Shown: positions 1 through 7,297, counted from the first letter of the stretch. The stretch is DNA of 16,886 bases from JARDZI01 sp041639705 (GCA_041639705.1 JBEQBT010000031.1:1-16886); one strand, 5' to 3'. Notes: a model not told the origin generated them from the letters alone. Made by a program: numbers and translations.

Positions 1-2
1 AA

Positions 3-92
3 AAGATTGTTGATGGTACAGTCGTTGCTACTGAAACTTCTTACATTAAAACTCCAACTGTAGATACTTATTTGATTGTATATTATCAATAA
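3..92 (+). CDS. C-terminal end of an unidentified protein (5' end outside window)
   Basis: An open frame enters from the left edge and stops at TAA 90-92, giving 29 residues that begin KIVDGTVVATE and end in YLIVYYQ. The alternating hydrophobic and polar pattern suggests beta strands and is loosely reminiscent of G5-type or other extracellular beta domains, but the piece is too short to assign. The stop falls about 14 bases before the probable start of the next gene and the ribosome binding site of that gene follows directly, so the two are probably co-transcribed. The choice of this frame rests only on its being open to the edge and on this spacing. Confidence 0.4.
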   Translation, partial: KIVDGTVVATETSYIKTPTVDTYLIVYYQ

Positions 93-105
93 TATGGGAG
101 GAATG

Positions 106-858
106 ATGAAAAACTCCAAGATGATCATATTACTTCTGGTAATAATTACTTTATATGTAGGTTGTTTCGATAATCAAGTAGTTCAAGAGAAGAATAATGG
201 TTTTTTTGCGTGGATGGATGCTTATATAGCTGTGGAAGAAAATACTCCCAACACAATAGCAACTACACTTTTTTTGGAAGATATTCCATTTTCAAAAGAC
301 AGTGTGGCGGACATATCATTTTTAGACATTAGTAATGATGTAATAATTGATCAATTTTGGATTGATGATATGAAGCAACCTGGAGGGAAATTTTTTTCTT
401 ATGCAATTACACTCGAGTTTACAGCTAAAAAAATTAATGTATATGAAACGTCTGGAATTATAGTTACCTTGAAGTCCAATGAGAATATCGAATATTCTAT
501 TGGAAAATGGGTAATTGATGTAAACAAATCAAATGAGGAACTTGTGAATACATGGAACTCACCAGTGGCTACTGCCAATGCAAAAATCTTACCATATGAT
601 TATTCATTAAATCCAAGTGGAAAGATTACAAAGATATACTATGGAGACCAATTATTTATTAGTAATGATGACGGAATAAAAGACACAGGAAGCATTGATA
701 TAAGTAAAGATTACCAGTCTCCAATCGTTTATATTAAGACAAAAATTATTATAAATGACAATCAAAATGAAAGTATTAATTATGGAAAAGGTACTTATTG
801 TGGAGCATTAAGTTTACCTGAGGAAGTAATAATTGCCTCAAAAGAACATAATAATTAA
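106..858 (+). CDS. Probable lipoprotein of unknown function
   Basis: This is a 250-residue protein with a short basic N-terminus (MKNSK), a hydrophobic stretch at about residues 6-19 and a cysteine at residue 20 in the context YVGC. That resembles a lipoprotein signal with a slightly atypical lipobox (Tyr at -3), so the mature protein is probably anchored on the outer face of the membrane. The rest is rich in Asn, Asp, Ile and aromatic residues, as in secreted beta-rich proteins of low-GC bacteria. I do not recognise the family. I chose ATG 106 because GGAGG at 97-101 precedes it by four bases. The frame is open back to a TTG at 76, and ATG 103 is also possible but almost touches the GGAGG. 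It follows the tail of another gene closely and may be its partner. The gene is intact and unlike its right-hand neighbours in function. Confidence 0.7.
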   Translation: MKNSKMIILLLVIITLYVGCFDNQVVQEKNNGFFAWMDAYIAVEENTPNTIATTLFLEDIPFSKDSVADISFLDISNDVIIDQFWIDDMKQPGGKFFSYAITLEFTAKKINVYETSGIIVTLKSNENIEYSIGKWVIDVNKSNEELVNTWNSPVATANAKILPYDYSLNPSGKITKIYYGDQLFISNDDGIKDTGSIDISKDYQSPIVYIKTKIIINDNQNESINYGKGTYCGALSLPEEVIIASKEHNN

Positions 859-944
859 AAAATTCAGCGCTTTTGCATGAACTACGCAGCAGCACTGGTT
901 TTTTTATATTAAAAGTGGAAAGGTATATGTATTAATAACATGTT

Positions 945-978
945 AAAAATGGCTTGCTTCAAGGCATAAGCCATTTTT
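945..978 (+). terminator. Hairpin terminator after the lipoprotein gene
   Basis: The arms AAAAATGGCTT (945-955) and AAGCCATTTTT (968-978) pair perfectly around a 12-base loop. A/T tracts on both sides mean it could stop transcription from either direction. It lies 87 bases past the lipoprotein stop. Confidence 0.6.
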
Positions 979-1041
979 ATGAATATTTATCACTTATATA
1001 ATCTAACAGAGCCAAATATTATTTTTAGCAATGGCAAATAG

Positions 1042-1075
1042 AAAAGCAAGGTGATTACTTTAAACCTTGCTTTTT
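1042..1075 (+). terminator. Second hairpin terminator in the same gap
   Basis: The arms AAAAGCAAGG (1042-1051) and CCTTGCTTTT (1065-1074) enclose a 13-base loop, and a T-run follows on the plus strand. It backs up the hairpin about 65 bases upstream. Together the two hairpins insulate the lipoprotein gene from the insertion sequence to the right. Confidence 0.6.
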
Positions 1076-1176
1076 GTGTTACTAAAGATTTAGTAAAAGA
1101 TTTAGTAAAAATACTAAACCTTAATGCCAGTAATATCAAGGCTTAATACTGCTCAGTATAGCATTAGCTATATATT

Positions 1177-1198
1177 CCCCGGCAGGCTGTGCGAAAAT
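1177..1198 (+). repeat. Left terminal inverted repeat of the IS
   Basis: These 22 bases are the exact reverse complement of 2815-2836. They define one end of the insertion sequence. Confidence 0.92.
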
Positions 1199-1267
1199 AG
1201 ATGTTTTTTATTAGTATAATTTTATTTTTGTTTTAAAAAATACGGATAAACACCAAAACTAAAAAAA

Positions 1268-1308
1268 TAAAGATAAGATAGCATTATTAAGCGGCTATTT
1301 TTATCTTT
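1268..1308 (+). terminator. Hairpin at the transposase stop codon
   Basis: The left arm AAAGATAAGATAGC (about 1269-1282) pairs with GCTATTTTTATCTTT (1294-1308) with one bulged base, and T residues follow on the plus strand. It overlaps the last codons and stop of the transposase. It could end the transposase message and also block plus-strand read-through into the element, as is common for insertion sequences. Confidence 0.4.
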
Positions 1309-2741
1309 TTACTGATTTCCAGCTGTCTTAGCAGCTTCTTCGAGCCTAGGATATTTATAACCCTTTTTAGGTTATAGCAGAAAAAGGCAATACTAACTTC
1401 ACCACTTACTTTCCTTAATCCTCTCAGGAGAAAGTGGGTGAAATTCATGCTCCTTTTTAATGTGCCAAACACATGTTCAATTATTTCTTGCCTTTGATGA
1501 TATTTATGCTTGTTTTCCTTGGTCCTTCTATTGACAATATTTACATAATATTCATCTTGAGTTCTGGTTATGACTCTTCCTTTCTTAGCTGTTGAACATT
1601 TACTCTTACAAGGACAGTTAGCACAAGCCTTATAATTAGAATATGTCCTTTGTGCTGCATCCTGTTTATTTGTTTTACATTCTAATATTTGTCCTTCCGG
1701 ACATGTATACGTATTGGTTTCTGAGTTGTATATAAATTTATCACTGTAGTAGATTGAGTCTCCGGTACTATTTGTAAATGAAGGCTTGGACACATAACAG
1801 GTAATTTGATTTTGTTCACAATTTTTTAAATCAGTTGGATCGAAATATCCTTTGTCTGCAAGGCATTCTATATTGTCTACATTAAAGACGTCCTTCGTTT
1901 TAGTACCCATGTTATATAATTGGCCCTGGTCTGCCGAATTGTTTATTACATCAAATGTAGCAATTAATTTATTCTTGGAGTCCACCGCAGCTTGAACATT
2001 ATACCCAACATCTGTACCCTGATGTGCACCGAACTTAACTGTTTTCGCATCAGGATCTGTAAAGTTTATTTCATTGACTCCGTTTTCTTCTAGAATTTTT
2101 TCTAGTTCATTATATTCATTCATCTTATTTGCAAGTTTTTCTAATGCTTCTTCGATTTTTTCCTTTTCAATTTTAATTTCTTCTTTATCTTCCAATTGGT
2201 CATTTCTCTCAAGGTCATGCAAATATTCATTTATTTTGGTCTGAACTATTTCCTTCATTTTAGCAAGCTTATTTTTGCTGTAATGTTTTCTCTTGGAAGC
2301 TGACGCTTCAAGCTTTGTTCCATCTACTGCAATGAGCTCCTTACCATAAAGACCAAGTTCTATGCAAAAATCAACAAAAGTTGTAAATACCTTATTTAAA
2401 GCATCTATGTTATCTTTTCTAAAGTCAGCTATTACTCTATATTTGGGCTGTATCCCGTTTATGAGCCATATAACTTCCTTATTAATTAAGGTTTGTTTTC
2501 TGAGCTTTCGTGATGACCTTACCTCATTAAAATAACCATATACATATAGTTTAATCATGTCTTTTGGGTCAAAGGCAGGTCTTCCTACTTCATCATTATT
2601 ACCAATTTTAAACCCCAAACCTTTAATATCCAAAGCATCAATTATCTTATCTATAACTCTAATTTCATTATCCTCATCAATGCAGTCTTCATAAGTTTCT
2701 ATTCGTATTTGTTTTCTATCATTTCCTGAAATGTAGTTCAT
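1287..2741 (-). CDS. IS1182-family transposase
   Basis: This 484-residue DDE transposase catalyses cutting and joining of the flanking IS ends. The N-terminal domain (about 20-120, containing GRPAFDPKDMIKLYVYGY) is the DUF772-like DNA-binding region of this family. The first catalytic Asp appears as D140 in AVDGTKLEA, the second as D296 in LADKGYFD, and the Glu as E422 in RQEIIEHVFGTLKR. A charged, probably coiled-coil insertion occupies about 155-220. A cysteine cluster (C373, C376, C378, C382 in CANCPCKSKC), possibly metal-binding, precedes the last catalytic residue. The length is normal for the family and there is no internal stop. ATG 2741 has a purine-rich AAGGAAGAAGGGGAAG just upstream. 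The gene fills the element between the two terminal repeats and faces away from the L25 gene. Whether it is active cannot be told from sequence alone. Confidence 0.93.
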   Translation of the reverse strand: MNYISGNDRKQIRIETYEDCIDEDNEIRVIDKIIDALDIKGLGFKIGNNDEVGRPAFDPKDMIKLYVYGYFNEVRSSRKLRKQTLINKEVIWLINGIQPKYRVIADFRKDNIDALNKVFTTFVDFCIELGLYGKELIAVDGTKLEASASKRKHYSKNKLAKMKEIVQTKINEYLHDLERNDQLEDKEEIKIEKEKIEEALEKLANKMNEYNELEKILEENGVNEINFTDPDAKTVKFGAHQGTDVGYNVQAAVDSKNKLIATFDVINNSADQGQLYNMGTKTKDVFNVDNIECLADKGYFDPTDLKNCEQNQITCYVSKPSFTNSTGDSIYYSDKFIYNSETNTYTCPEGQILECKTNKQDAAQRTYSNYKACANCPCKSKCSTAKKGRVITRTQDEYYVNIVNRRTKENKHKYHQRQEIIEHVFGTLKRSMNFTHFLLRGLRKVSGEVSIAFFCYNLKRVINILGSKKLLRQLEISKKIKIAA

Positions 2742-2814
2742 ACTTCCCCTTCTTCCTTAGCACATCTTGGTGCAATTATACCATATATGGGTATAATTTG
2801 ATATAGATAGGGGG

Positions 2815-2836
2815 ATTTTCGCACAGCCTGCCGGGG
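2815..2836 (-). repeat. Right terminal inverted repeat of the IS
   Basis: This is the exact reverse complement of the left terminal repeat. It lies upstream of the transposase promoter region and immediately beside a GC-rich run. Confidence 0.92.
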
Positions 2837-2852
2837 GGATTCTCCCGGGGGT

Positions 2853-3458
2853 TTAGTCGTCAGTATGCATTGCCATTGCAGTATTGGGGCTTTCTGCTTC
2901 AGTTGAGGAATTTTTGCTGAAGGTTAGAGAAACTACTGTTGAAAGTGGATTGTTTAATATGGATATTTCTTCTCCTACTTCCAGGTCTCCAACTGTTATC
3001 CTATGTTTATTGTCAAGGTGTGATACATCTACATATATATGCTTTGGAAGTCTGTCTGGAGTACATTCCACTTCAACTTGATTTACCTGCTGTTGTAGTA
3101 TTGCCCCAGAGTTTTTAAAACATTCCTCGCCCTTTAGAACTACTGGAACCTTTGTTTTAATTATTTGTGTGTTGTCTATCCTTTGTAAATCCAAATGACT
3201 AAGCTTTCTTGTTACTGGATCTCTCTGAACTTCCTTTATAATTGCTACCTCACATTTACCAGAAAGGTTAACATTAACTATTCCATGTTCACCTGTGGTG
3301 TCTAATACCTTACATAGCTCCATCTCTCCAAATGCAACAAGCATGACGGGGTTTTTCATTCCATAAAGCACTCCTGGTATTTTCCCTTGGCTTCTCAGTC
3401 TGTGGTTTTCACCCTTTGATTCATGTCCTCTTATATTAGCATTCAGCATATTTTCCAT
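2853..3458 (-). CDS. rplY: 50S ribosomal protein L25 / general stress protein Ctc
   Basis: This is a 201-residue protein of the long (CTC/TL5) L25 family, which binds 5S rRNA in the large ribosomal subunit. In Bacillus the homologue is a general stress protein. The N-terminal L25 domain covers about residues 1-90 and includes SQGKIPGVLYG and the conserved QRDPVTRKLSHLDLQ segment. The C-terminal TL5 beta domain follows (about 95-180, with EVECTPDRLPKHIYVDVSHL). A short acidic and polar tail ends in TDD. I start at ATG 3458 because AGGAGG (3465-3470) lies six bases before it. The ATG at 3464 abuts the same ribosome binding site with no spacing and is unlikely to be used. The gene appears to stand alone. 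Its downstream region is cut by the insertion sequence 16 bases past the stop, so its native terminator may have been displaced. Confidence 0.93.
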   Translation of the reverse strand: MENMLNANIRGHESKGENHRLRSQGKIPGVLYGMKNPVMLVAFGEMELCKVLDTTGEHGIVNVNLSGKCEVAIIKEVQRDPVTRKLSHLDLQRIDNTQIIKTKVPVVLKGEECFKNSGAILQQQVNQVEVECTPDRLPKHIYVDVSHLDNKHRITVGDLEVGEEISILNNPLSTVVSLTFSKNSSTEAESPNTAMAMHTDD

Positions 3459-3565
3459 GGTCATCCTCCTTAATATGTTATCCCTATGAAGTTTTTCCCA
3501 AAATCTAATTTTTTAAACATATTTTTATATTTTTTATGGAAATAATATATTTGTAATAGAACAAT

Positions 3566-3705
3566 ATCCTTCGCTAAGCTCAGAATTCCCACGCACTCCC
3601 CACACCACGATAAACGAAAGTATGCATAACCCTGTCATTTTGAGCAAAGCCAAGAATCTTACTCTGTGGTGTGTATTAAGATCCTTCACTACGTTCAGGA
3701 TGACA
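3566..3705. repeat. Dispersed palindromic repeat, one imperfect hairpin plus a degraded copy
   Basis: The arm 3633-3660 (TGTCATTTTGAGC...) and the arm 3678-3705 (...TTCAGGATGACA) are imperfect inverted repeats, matching at about 20 of 28 positions around a 17-base loop. A second, more degraded half lies at 3566-3583 and matches 3681-3698 at 15 of 18 positions. It is followed by CACACCAC, which resembles the reversed loop. Read on the minus strand this yields the phrase VILNVVKDL, typical of spurious peptides translated from a repeat family scattered through many bacterial genomes. I treat the 79-residue open frame that spans it as not a gene. Confidence 0.65.
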
Positions 3706-3853
3706 TAGAGAGCATTACTTGGATTTATAGCAATATAGAATTCATAACATGTAAACAAAATTGGTTTAGCCATTGGTATTAGTGACGTTAAAATTATCCA
3801 AAAATGTACTATAAAAAAAACATTTTAGCACTGCTTTTTTTTAAAAATAATCA

Positions 3854-3882
3854 TTGCATTTTATGTATTATTATCTTATAAT
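3854..3882 (+). promoter_or_regulatory. Probable promoter of the decarboxylase gene
   Basis: TTGCAT (3854-3859) and TATAAT (3877-3882) are separated by 17 bases, a good sigma-A match with a perfect -10. Transcription would start near 3889 and give a leader of about 64 bases. Confidence 0.6.
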
Positions 3883-3905
3883 TAATTTGTTTTGAATATG
3901 AGATG

Positions 3906-3930
3906 AACCTTGGAGCCTCAAGGGTTTTAA
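3906..3930 (+). promoter_or_regulatory. Small hairpin in the decarboxylase leader
   Basis: AACCTTG (3906-3912) pairs with CAA-g-GGTT (3919-3926), with one bulged G, and TTTT overlaps its end. It lies between the promoter and the ribosome binding site AAGGA. It could be a weak attenuator or simply a leader hairpin. I do not recognise a known riboswitch. Confidence 0.25.
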
Positions 3931-3952
3931 AGAAATAATTATAAGGAAGAGG

Positions 3953-5434
3953 GTGCATAGTAAATTGAATAAGCTAGATCAGACTCAAACTCCCATCTTT
4001 GATTCTCTAATGGAGTATCATAATAGAAATACCATTCCATATCATGTTCCCGGACATAAAAGGGGAGTAGGAATGGACGATAAATTTAAGGAATTTGTAG
4101 GAAATAATATTCTCTCAATCGACGTTACAGTGTTTAAACTTGTGGATAGTCTTCATCATCCAACAAGCTCAATTAAAAAAGCTATGGAGCTTGCTGCTGA
4201 TGCATACGGTGCGGACATGTCATTTATATCAATACATGGTACCTCCGGAGCAATACAGGCAATGATTCTCAGCGTTGTATGTGAAGGAGATAAAATATTA
4301 GTACCTAGAAACGTTCATAAGTCAATAACTGCTGGCATTATATTAAGTGGTGCTACTCCAGTTTATATGGATCCTGAAATAGACAAACATCTTGGGATTG
4401 CACATGGAATTTCTGCTGATACAGTGGAAGAAACCTTAAAGGCACACCCTGACGCAGCTGCCGTACTTGTTATAAATCCAACCTATTATGGAGTTGCATC
4501 TGATATTAGAAGGATTTCAGACATAGTTCACAGCTACAATATCCCTTTAATTGTAGATGAAGCACATGGTCCACATTTAGGCTTTAATGATAGACTGCCC
4601 TGCTCTTCAATGCAGGCTGGAGCTGATATATGTGCACAGAGTACCCACAAGATAATTGGTTCCATGACTCAGAGTTCGTTTTTACATGTTCGTTCTGAGA
4701 GAGTTGATATAAGACGTGTTCAACAGGTTATGAATTTACTTCAGACCACAAGCCCTCTTTATCCATTAATGGCTTCCCTTGATGTTGCAAGAATGCAAAT
4801 TGCTACTAAGGGATGTGAATTACTAGACAAGGCAATTGACTTATCAGAGTATGTTAGAAATGAGGTTAATAAAATACCTGGTCTATACTGCTTTGGAAAG
4901 GAAATTTTAGGAACCCCAGGCTCCTTTGCATTAGATCCAACCAAGATTACAATTAACTCAAGAGGTCTTGGACTTACTGGATATGAAATGGAACAAACAC
5001 TTGCAGAGGAATATCATATACAGTTTGAGATGTGTGATTTATATAATATACTTGCTGTTGGATCCTTTGGAGATACAAAGGAAAACCATGACAAGCTATT
5101 GGCTGCTTTAAGGGAGATAAGTGCAAAGCATTATGGCACAAGGCCAGAAAAAAGAGAAATTCTTGATATGCCTTCAATCCCAGAGCTTGCAATTACTCCA
5201 AGGCAGGCATATTACAGCAAAAAGAAAAAGTCAGTGCCTCTAAAGGATAGTGTTGGAATGGTTTCTGCTGAGTCACTTATGGCATATCCACCTGGTATAG
5301 CCGTTGTTAACCCAGGTGAGATAATAACTCAAGAAATAATAGATTACGTTCAGGCTCTGAAGGACGCGAACCTTATGGTTCAGGGAACTGAAGATCCTGA
5401 GGTCGAAAATATTAAGATAATTTGCATTGAGTAA
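3953..5434 (+). CDS. speA: PLP-dependent Orn/Lys/Arg decarboxylase (arginine decarboxylase-like)
   Basis: This 493-residue cytoplasmic enzyme decarboxylates a basic amino acid to a polyamine precursor (agmatine, cadaverine or putrescine). The N-terminus has HVPGHKRG (31-38). His122 (VHKS) probably stacks on the cofactor, VDEAHG (201-206) supplies the Asp that contacts the PLP nitrogen, and Lys233 in STHK is the probable Schiff-base lysine. The C-terminal domain contains YPPGIAVVNPGE. The length equals the short Bacillus SpeA type (about 490) rather than the 700+ residue inducible enzymes. GTG 3953 is preceded by AAGGAAGAGG, which supports this start. It has its own promoter and terminator and no spermidine-synthesis gene next to it, so context does not settle the substrate. 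SpeA is the best guess. A lysine or ornithine decarboxylase is the alternative. Confidence 0.88.
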   Translation: MHSKLNKLDQTQTPIFDSLMEYHNRNTIPYHVPGHKRGVGMDDKFKEFVGNNILSIDVTVFKLVDSLHHPTSSIKKAMELAADAYGADMSFISIHGTSGAIQAMILSVVCEGDKILVPRNVHKSITAGIILSGATPVYMDPEIDKHLGIAHGISADTVEETLKAHPDAAAVLVINPTYYGVASDIRRISDIVHSYNIPLIVDEAHGPHLGFNDRLPCSSMQAGADICAQSTHKIIGSMTQSSFLHVRSERVDIRRVQQVMNLLQTTSPLYPLMASLDVARMQIATKGCELLDKAIDLSEYVRNEVNKIPGLYCFGKEILGTPGSFALDPTKITINSRGLGLTGYEMEQTLAEEYHIQFEMCDLYNILAVGSFGDTKENHDKLLAALREISAKHYGTRPEKREILDMPSIPELAITPRQAYYSKKKKSVPLKDSVGMVSAESLMAYPPGIAVVNPGEIITQEIIDYVQALKDANLMVQGTEDPEVENIKIICIE

Positions 5435-5440
5435 TTTACT

Positions 5441-5485
5441 AGATAAAAAACACATCCACCAGCATGGTGGATGTGTTTTTTATCT
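5441..5485. terminator. Bidirectional terminator shared by convergent genes
   Basis: A perfect 20-bp stem (5441-5460 with 5466-5485) encloses the loop AGCAT. The GC core CACATCCACC is flanked by A and T runs, so it works for both strands. It ends the decarboxylase transcript and overlaps the stop codon of the convergent 277-residue gene. Confidence 0.92.
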
Positions 5486-6313
5486 TAATAATTGGATTCT
5501 ATCATTTATGTTTGTTTTCTCAACAGTTTTTAAAAACTTAAGGTATTCCTCCTGTTTCATAGCTACAACTTTTTCGTAAACTGCAACGATTTTTTTTAGG
5601 TGATCCATTTCATATGGGAGTTTGGTTAATCCCATAAAAACTTCATGCTTGTTAAATCTATAAGAAATACTTCTTTTCCTCTTTTGTGCTTCTTTTTTTA
5701 TATCATCATAAAATTTGCTGCCAGAGGCAGCCAGTATAACCCTCTGGAAGTTTTTAATAAGAATTTCTCTATAATATGTATAAATCTCATTATATACTGT
5801 AGCATTAAAAACAAACCCCTCTGGATTTATTTCCTGCAGTTTATTTATATATGCTTCTATTGCCTTATTGTTTTCGCTTTTAAGGTTTGGAAGTTTATTT
5901 AATATAGTAACTACCGTATCAATTCCAAGTACTTTTTCTACCTTCATGTTTTCAATTGCTTTTATGATATGTTTATAATCTATAATTTGCTTCTTCATTT
6001 CCAGTTCAGTGGTTATTGCACTTTTAAGGTCATTTATGTTTTTATCATCCAGGGTAACTTCAAAATGATATCCTAATGAGGAAAGCTCATTTTTAAGCCC
6101 TGAATTGGAAATATATTCTCCATCCTCAGTTATGAATATTATTCCTTCTATGTTCTTTTTCATCTTGCCAAGGAATGTTTTGTTATACACTATCTCTCTA
6201 TATTTCTTGCCATCATGTTCAATTGGCATAGAAACTCTTATTGTTTCACCTGATTTTTTATATTTATCTGCTATATCCTTTAGTTTTCCCACCGGGGTTG
6301 TAAAAACTTGCAT
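5480..6313 (-). CDS. Conserved-looking protein of unknown function, 277 aa
   Basis: I do not recognise this family. The protein starts with a compact, probably beta-rich region (about 1-90, with EGIIFITEDGEYIS at 55-68). A long, mostly helical and lysine-rich part follows, and the C-terminus (about 235-277) is likely helical. There is no signal peptide, membrane segment or obvious catalytic motif, so it is probably cytoplasmic. ATG 6313 is preceded by GGAGG with a spacing of about seven bases, which supports it as real and translated. It is monocistronic: it converges on the decarboxylase across a shared terminator, and the mgtC-like gene behind it is separated by about 220 bases containing a palindromic repeat. 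Its base composition matches its neighbours and it shows no sign of decay. Confidence 0.8.
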   Translation of the reverse strand: MQVFTTPVGKLKDIADKYKKSGETIRVSMPIEHDGKKYREIVYNKTFLGKMKKNIEGIIFITEDGEYISNSGLKNELSSLGYHFEVTLDDKNINDLKSAITTELEMKKQIIDYKHIIKAIENMKVEKVLGIDTVVTILNKLPNLKSENNKAIEAYINKLQEINPEGFVFNATVYNEIYTYYREILIKNFQRVILAASGSKFYDDIKKEAQKRKRSISYRFNKHEVFMGLTKLPYEMDHLKKIVAVYEKVVAMKQEEYLKFLKTVEKTNINDRIQLLR

Positions 6314-6385
6314 ATTAGCCCTCCTATGTATATCAATAATTTATATATTTGATCTGCACTTTTATTGTGATTTCGTTATAACCGT

Positions 6386-6421
6386 CAGTGCCTTGAGTCG
6401 ATGTGGACATCGACCACTACA
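6386..6421 (-). repeat. TGTAG-headed palindromic repeat, copy 1
   Basis: CAGTGCC is followed by the dyad GTCGATGT-gg-ACATCGAC (6397-6414) and then CACTACA. Nearly the same string occurs at 11413-11446. Read on the minus strand it begins TGTAGTGGTCGATG. Confidence 0.7.
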
Positions 6422-6534
6422 GGTTTATTGTAGGTTTTTAATTATCTTATTTCCATTTTTCCATATATTGTGGTTTATATAATATGAATTATAGCACATT
6501 TTTTGAGAACCCAGCAAATTGGAGTCTATTTATG

Positions 6535-7194
6535 TTATTGCTGCTTTACCTTATGGACACCTTCAATACTTATTAAATCCTCAACAAGCTTTTCAATTGG
6601 GATAAGGTGCTTCAATTTTAATGTTAAAAATATCACTACTTTTTCTTCATCATTGTCTGATATATCTATGTTGTCTATGGATATTTCCAACTCACCAAAT
6701 AGATGGCCTATTTTTCCTATCATTCCAGGAGAATTTTTAGCTGTAATTTCTACATTAACATATTTTTTCCCCTTAGCCATGTTGTCCTCAATTACTTTAA
6801 AACCCCTTAATGCAACGTATATAAATACTGTTGCTGCTGTTGCTTCAATATAAAGCCCTGTTCCTACTGCAACACCAATAGTGCCTACTACCCAAATACT
6901 GGCTGCTGTAGTAAGACCCTTTATATTTGCTCCTTCCTTTAATATGGTTCCTGCTCCAAGAAATCCAATGCCTGATATTACCTGAGCTCCAAGACGCATT
7001 GGATCCATGTTGGTTAGGCCATTATTTCTATAGTAGTTTAGTGCAGTTATCTGAACAAGAGCAGCGCCAATGCATACAAGTATGTGGGTTCTAAGCCCTG
7101 CAGGTCTGCTTTTATATTCCCTCTCATAACCAACTATTCCCCCAAGTACTAGAGCTAAGAGGAGTTTGGTAACCATTTCCATATATAATATCAT
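6535..7194 (-). CDS. MgtC/SapB-family membrane protein
   Basis: This 219-residue protein has the MgtC/SapB domain: about five hydrophobic segments (roughly 6-22, 34-52, 69-85, 95-112 and 115-130). They carry the family motifs GYEREYKSRPAGLRTH (22-37) and VISGIGFLGAGTI (72-84). The soluble C-terminal part (about 142-219) has the beta-alpha-beta look of an ACT-like domain, as in longer MgtC proteins. Relatives are linked to growth at low magnesium, to inhibition of F-type ATPase, or in some lineages to unrelated housekeeping roles. No magnesium-transport ATPase gene (mgtB/mgtA) is nearby, so the physiological role is open. ATG 7194 has GGGAG with a spacing of about eight bases. The promoter region faces the coiled-coil gene and contains an 11-bp direct repeat. 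Confidence 0.88.
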   Translation of the reverse strand: MILYMEMVTKLLLALVLGGIVGYEREYKSRPAGLRTHILVCIGAALVQITALNYYRNNGLTNMDPMRLGAQVISGIGFLGAGTILKEGANIKGLTTAASIWVVGTIGVAVGTGLYIEATAATVFIYVALRGFKVIEDNMAKGKKYVNVEITAKNSPGMIGKIGHLFGELEISIDNIDISDNDEEKVVIFLTLKLKHLIPIEKLVEDLISIEGVHKVKQQ

Positions 7195-7231
7195 TAAATC
7201 ACTCCCTAGATTAGTTGAAATGCTTTATTAC

Positions 7232-7260
7232 AGTATATGCAATATAATTAATATATGCAA
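7232..7260 (-). promoter_or_regulatory. Possible promoter of the mgtC-like gene
   Basis: On the minus strand TTGCAT (7260-7255) and TATACT (7237-7232) are 17 bases apart. The -10 is good and the -35 weak. It is overlaid by the direct repeat TATATGCAATA. Confidence 0.45.
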
Positions 7261-7262
7261 TA
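7234..7262. repeat. Pair of 11-bp direct repeats in a divergent promoter region
   Basis: TATATGCAATA occurs at 7234-7244 and again at 7252-7262, with an 18-base period. The copies overlap the proposed -10 and -35 of the mgtC-like gene, which is where an operator would sit. Confidence 0.5.
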
Positions 7263-7297
7263 CATGGAAAATTAGTGCTTAGAGTTGTTTATTTAAA

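Larger units (their letters stand above)
859..1176. other. Intergenic stretch left of the insertion sequence
   Basis: No plausible gene is visible here. Besides the two terminators, it holds a short tandem repeat of AAAGATTTAGT (about 1084-1108). A nested hairpin combines TAATGC (1122-1127) with GCATTA (1161-1166) around ATACTG-ct-CAGTAT (1146-1159). The nested hairpin ends 10 bases before the left end of the IS element. It could be a piece of the original sequence downstream of the L25 gene, before the IS separated the two. Confidence 0.5.
1177..2836 (-). mobile_element. Complete IS1182-like insertion sequence
   Basis: This 1660-bp element is bounded by perfect 22-bp terminal inverted repeats at 1177-1198 (starting CCCCGGCAGGCTG) and 2815-2836 (ending CAGCCTGCCGGGG). 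It carries a single minus-strand transposase with apparent D, D and E catalytic residues and no frameshift, so it may be active. The size, terminal repeats and transposase layout fit the IS1182 family (DDE type). No convincing target duplication is visible: the left flank ends TATATT and the right flank begins GGATTC. The right end lies 16 bases beyond the L25 stop, next to a GC-rich palindromic string (GGGA-TTC-TCCC). Confidence 0.9.

Noticed and set aside
859..1176. Tandem AAAGATTTAGT units as a possible CRISPR or iteron array
   Set aside because: There are only two adjacent copies in A/T-rich DNA, with no spacers and no replication gene nearby.
1171..2842. A short ATT target duplication around the IS element
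   Set aside because: ATT abuts the left end but on the right is two bases beyond the end of the perfect inverted repeat. Three A/T bases are too few to be meaningful.
3534..3773. A 79-residue minus-strand open frame containing VILNVVKDLNTHHRVRF
   Set aside because: It is built from dispersed palindromic repeat sequence, has no ribosome binding site and gives a peptide typical of translated repeats.
3889..3952. A known riboswitch in the decarboxylase leader
   Set aside because: The leader is short and contains one weak hairpin. No guanidine, preQ1, lysine or T-box signature is recognisable.
6105..6853. Hydrophobic plus-strand open frames opposite the 277-residue gene and the mgtC-like gene
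   Set aside because: Their hydrophobic character comes from the complementary strand of lysine-rich or membrane-protein codons. They have no supporting start signals.
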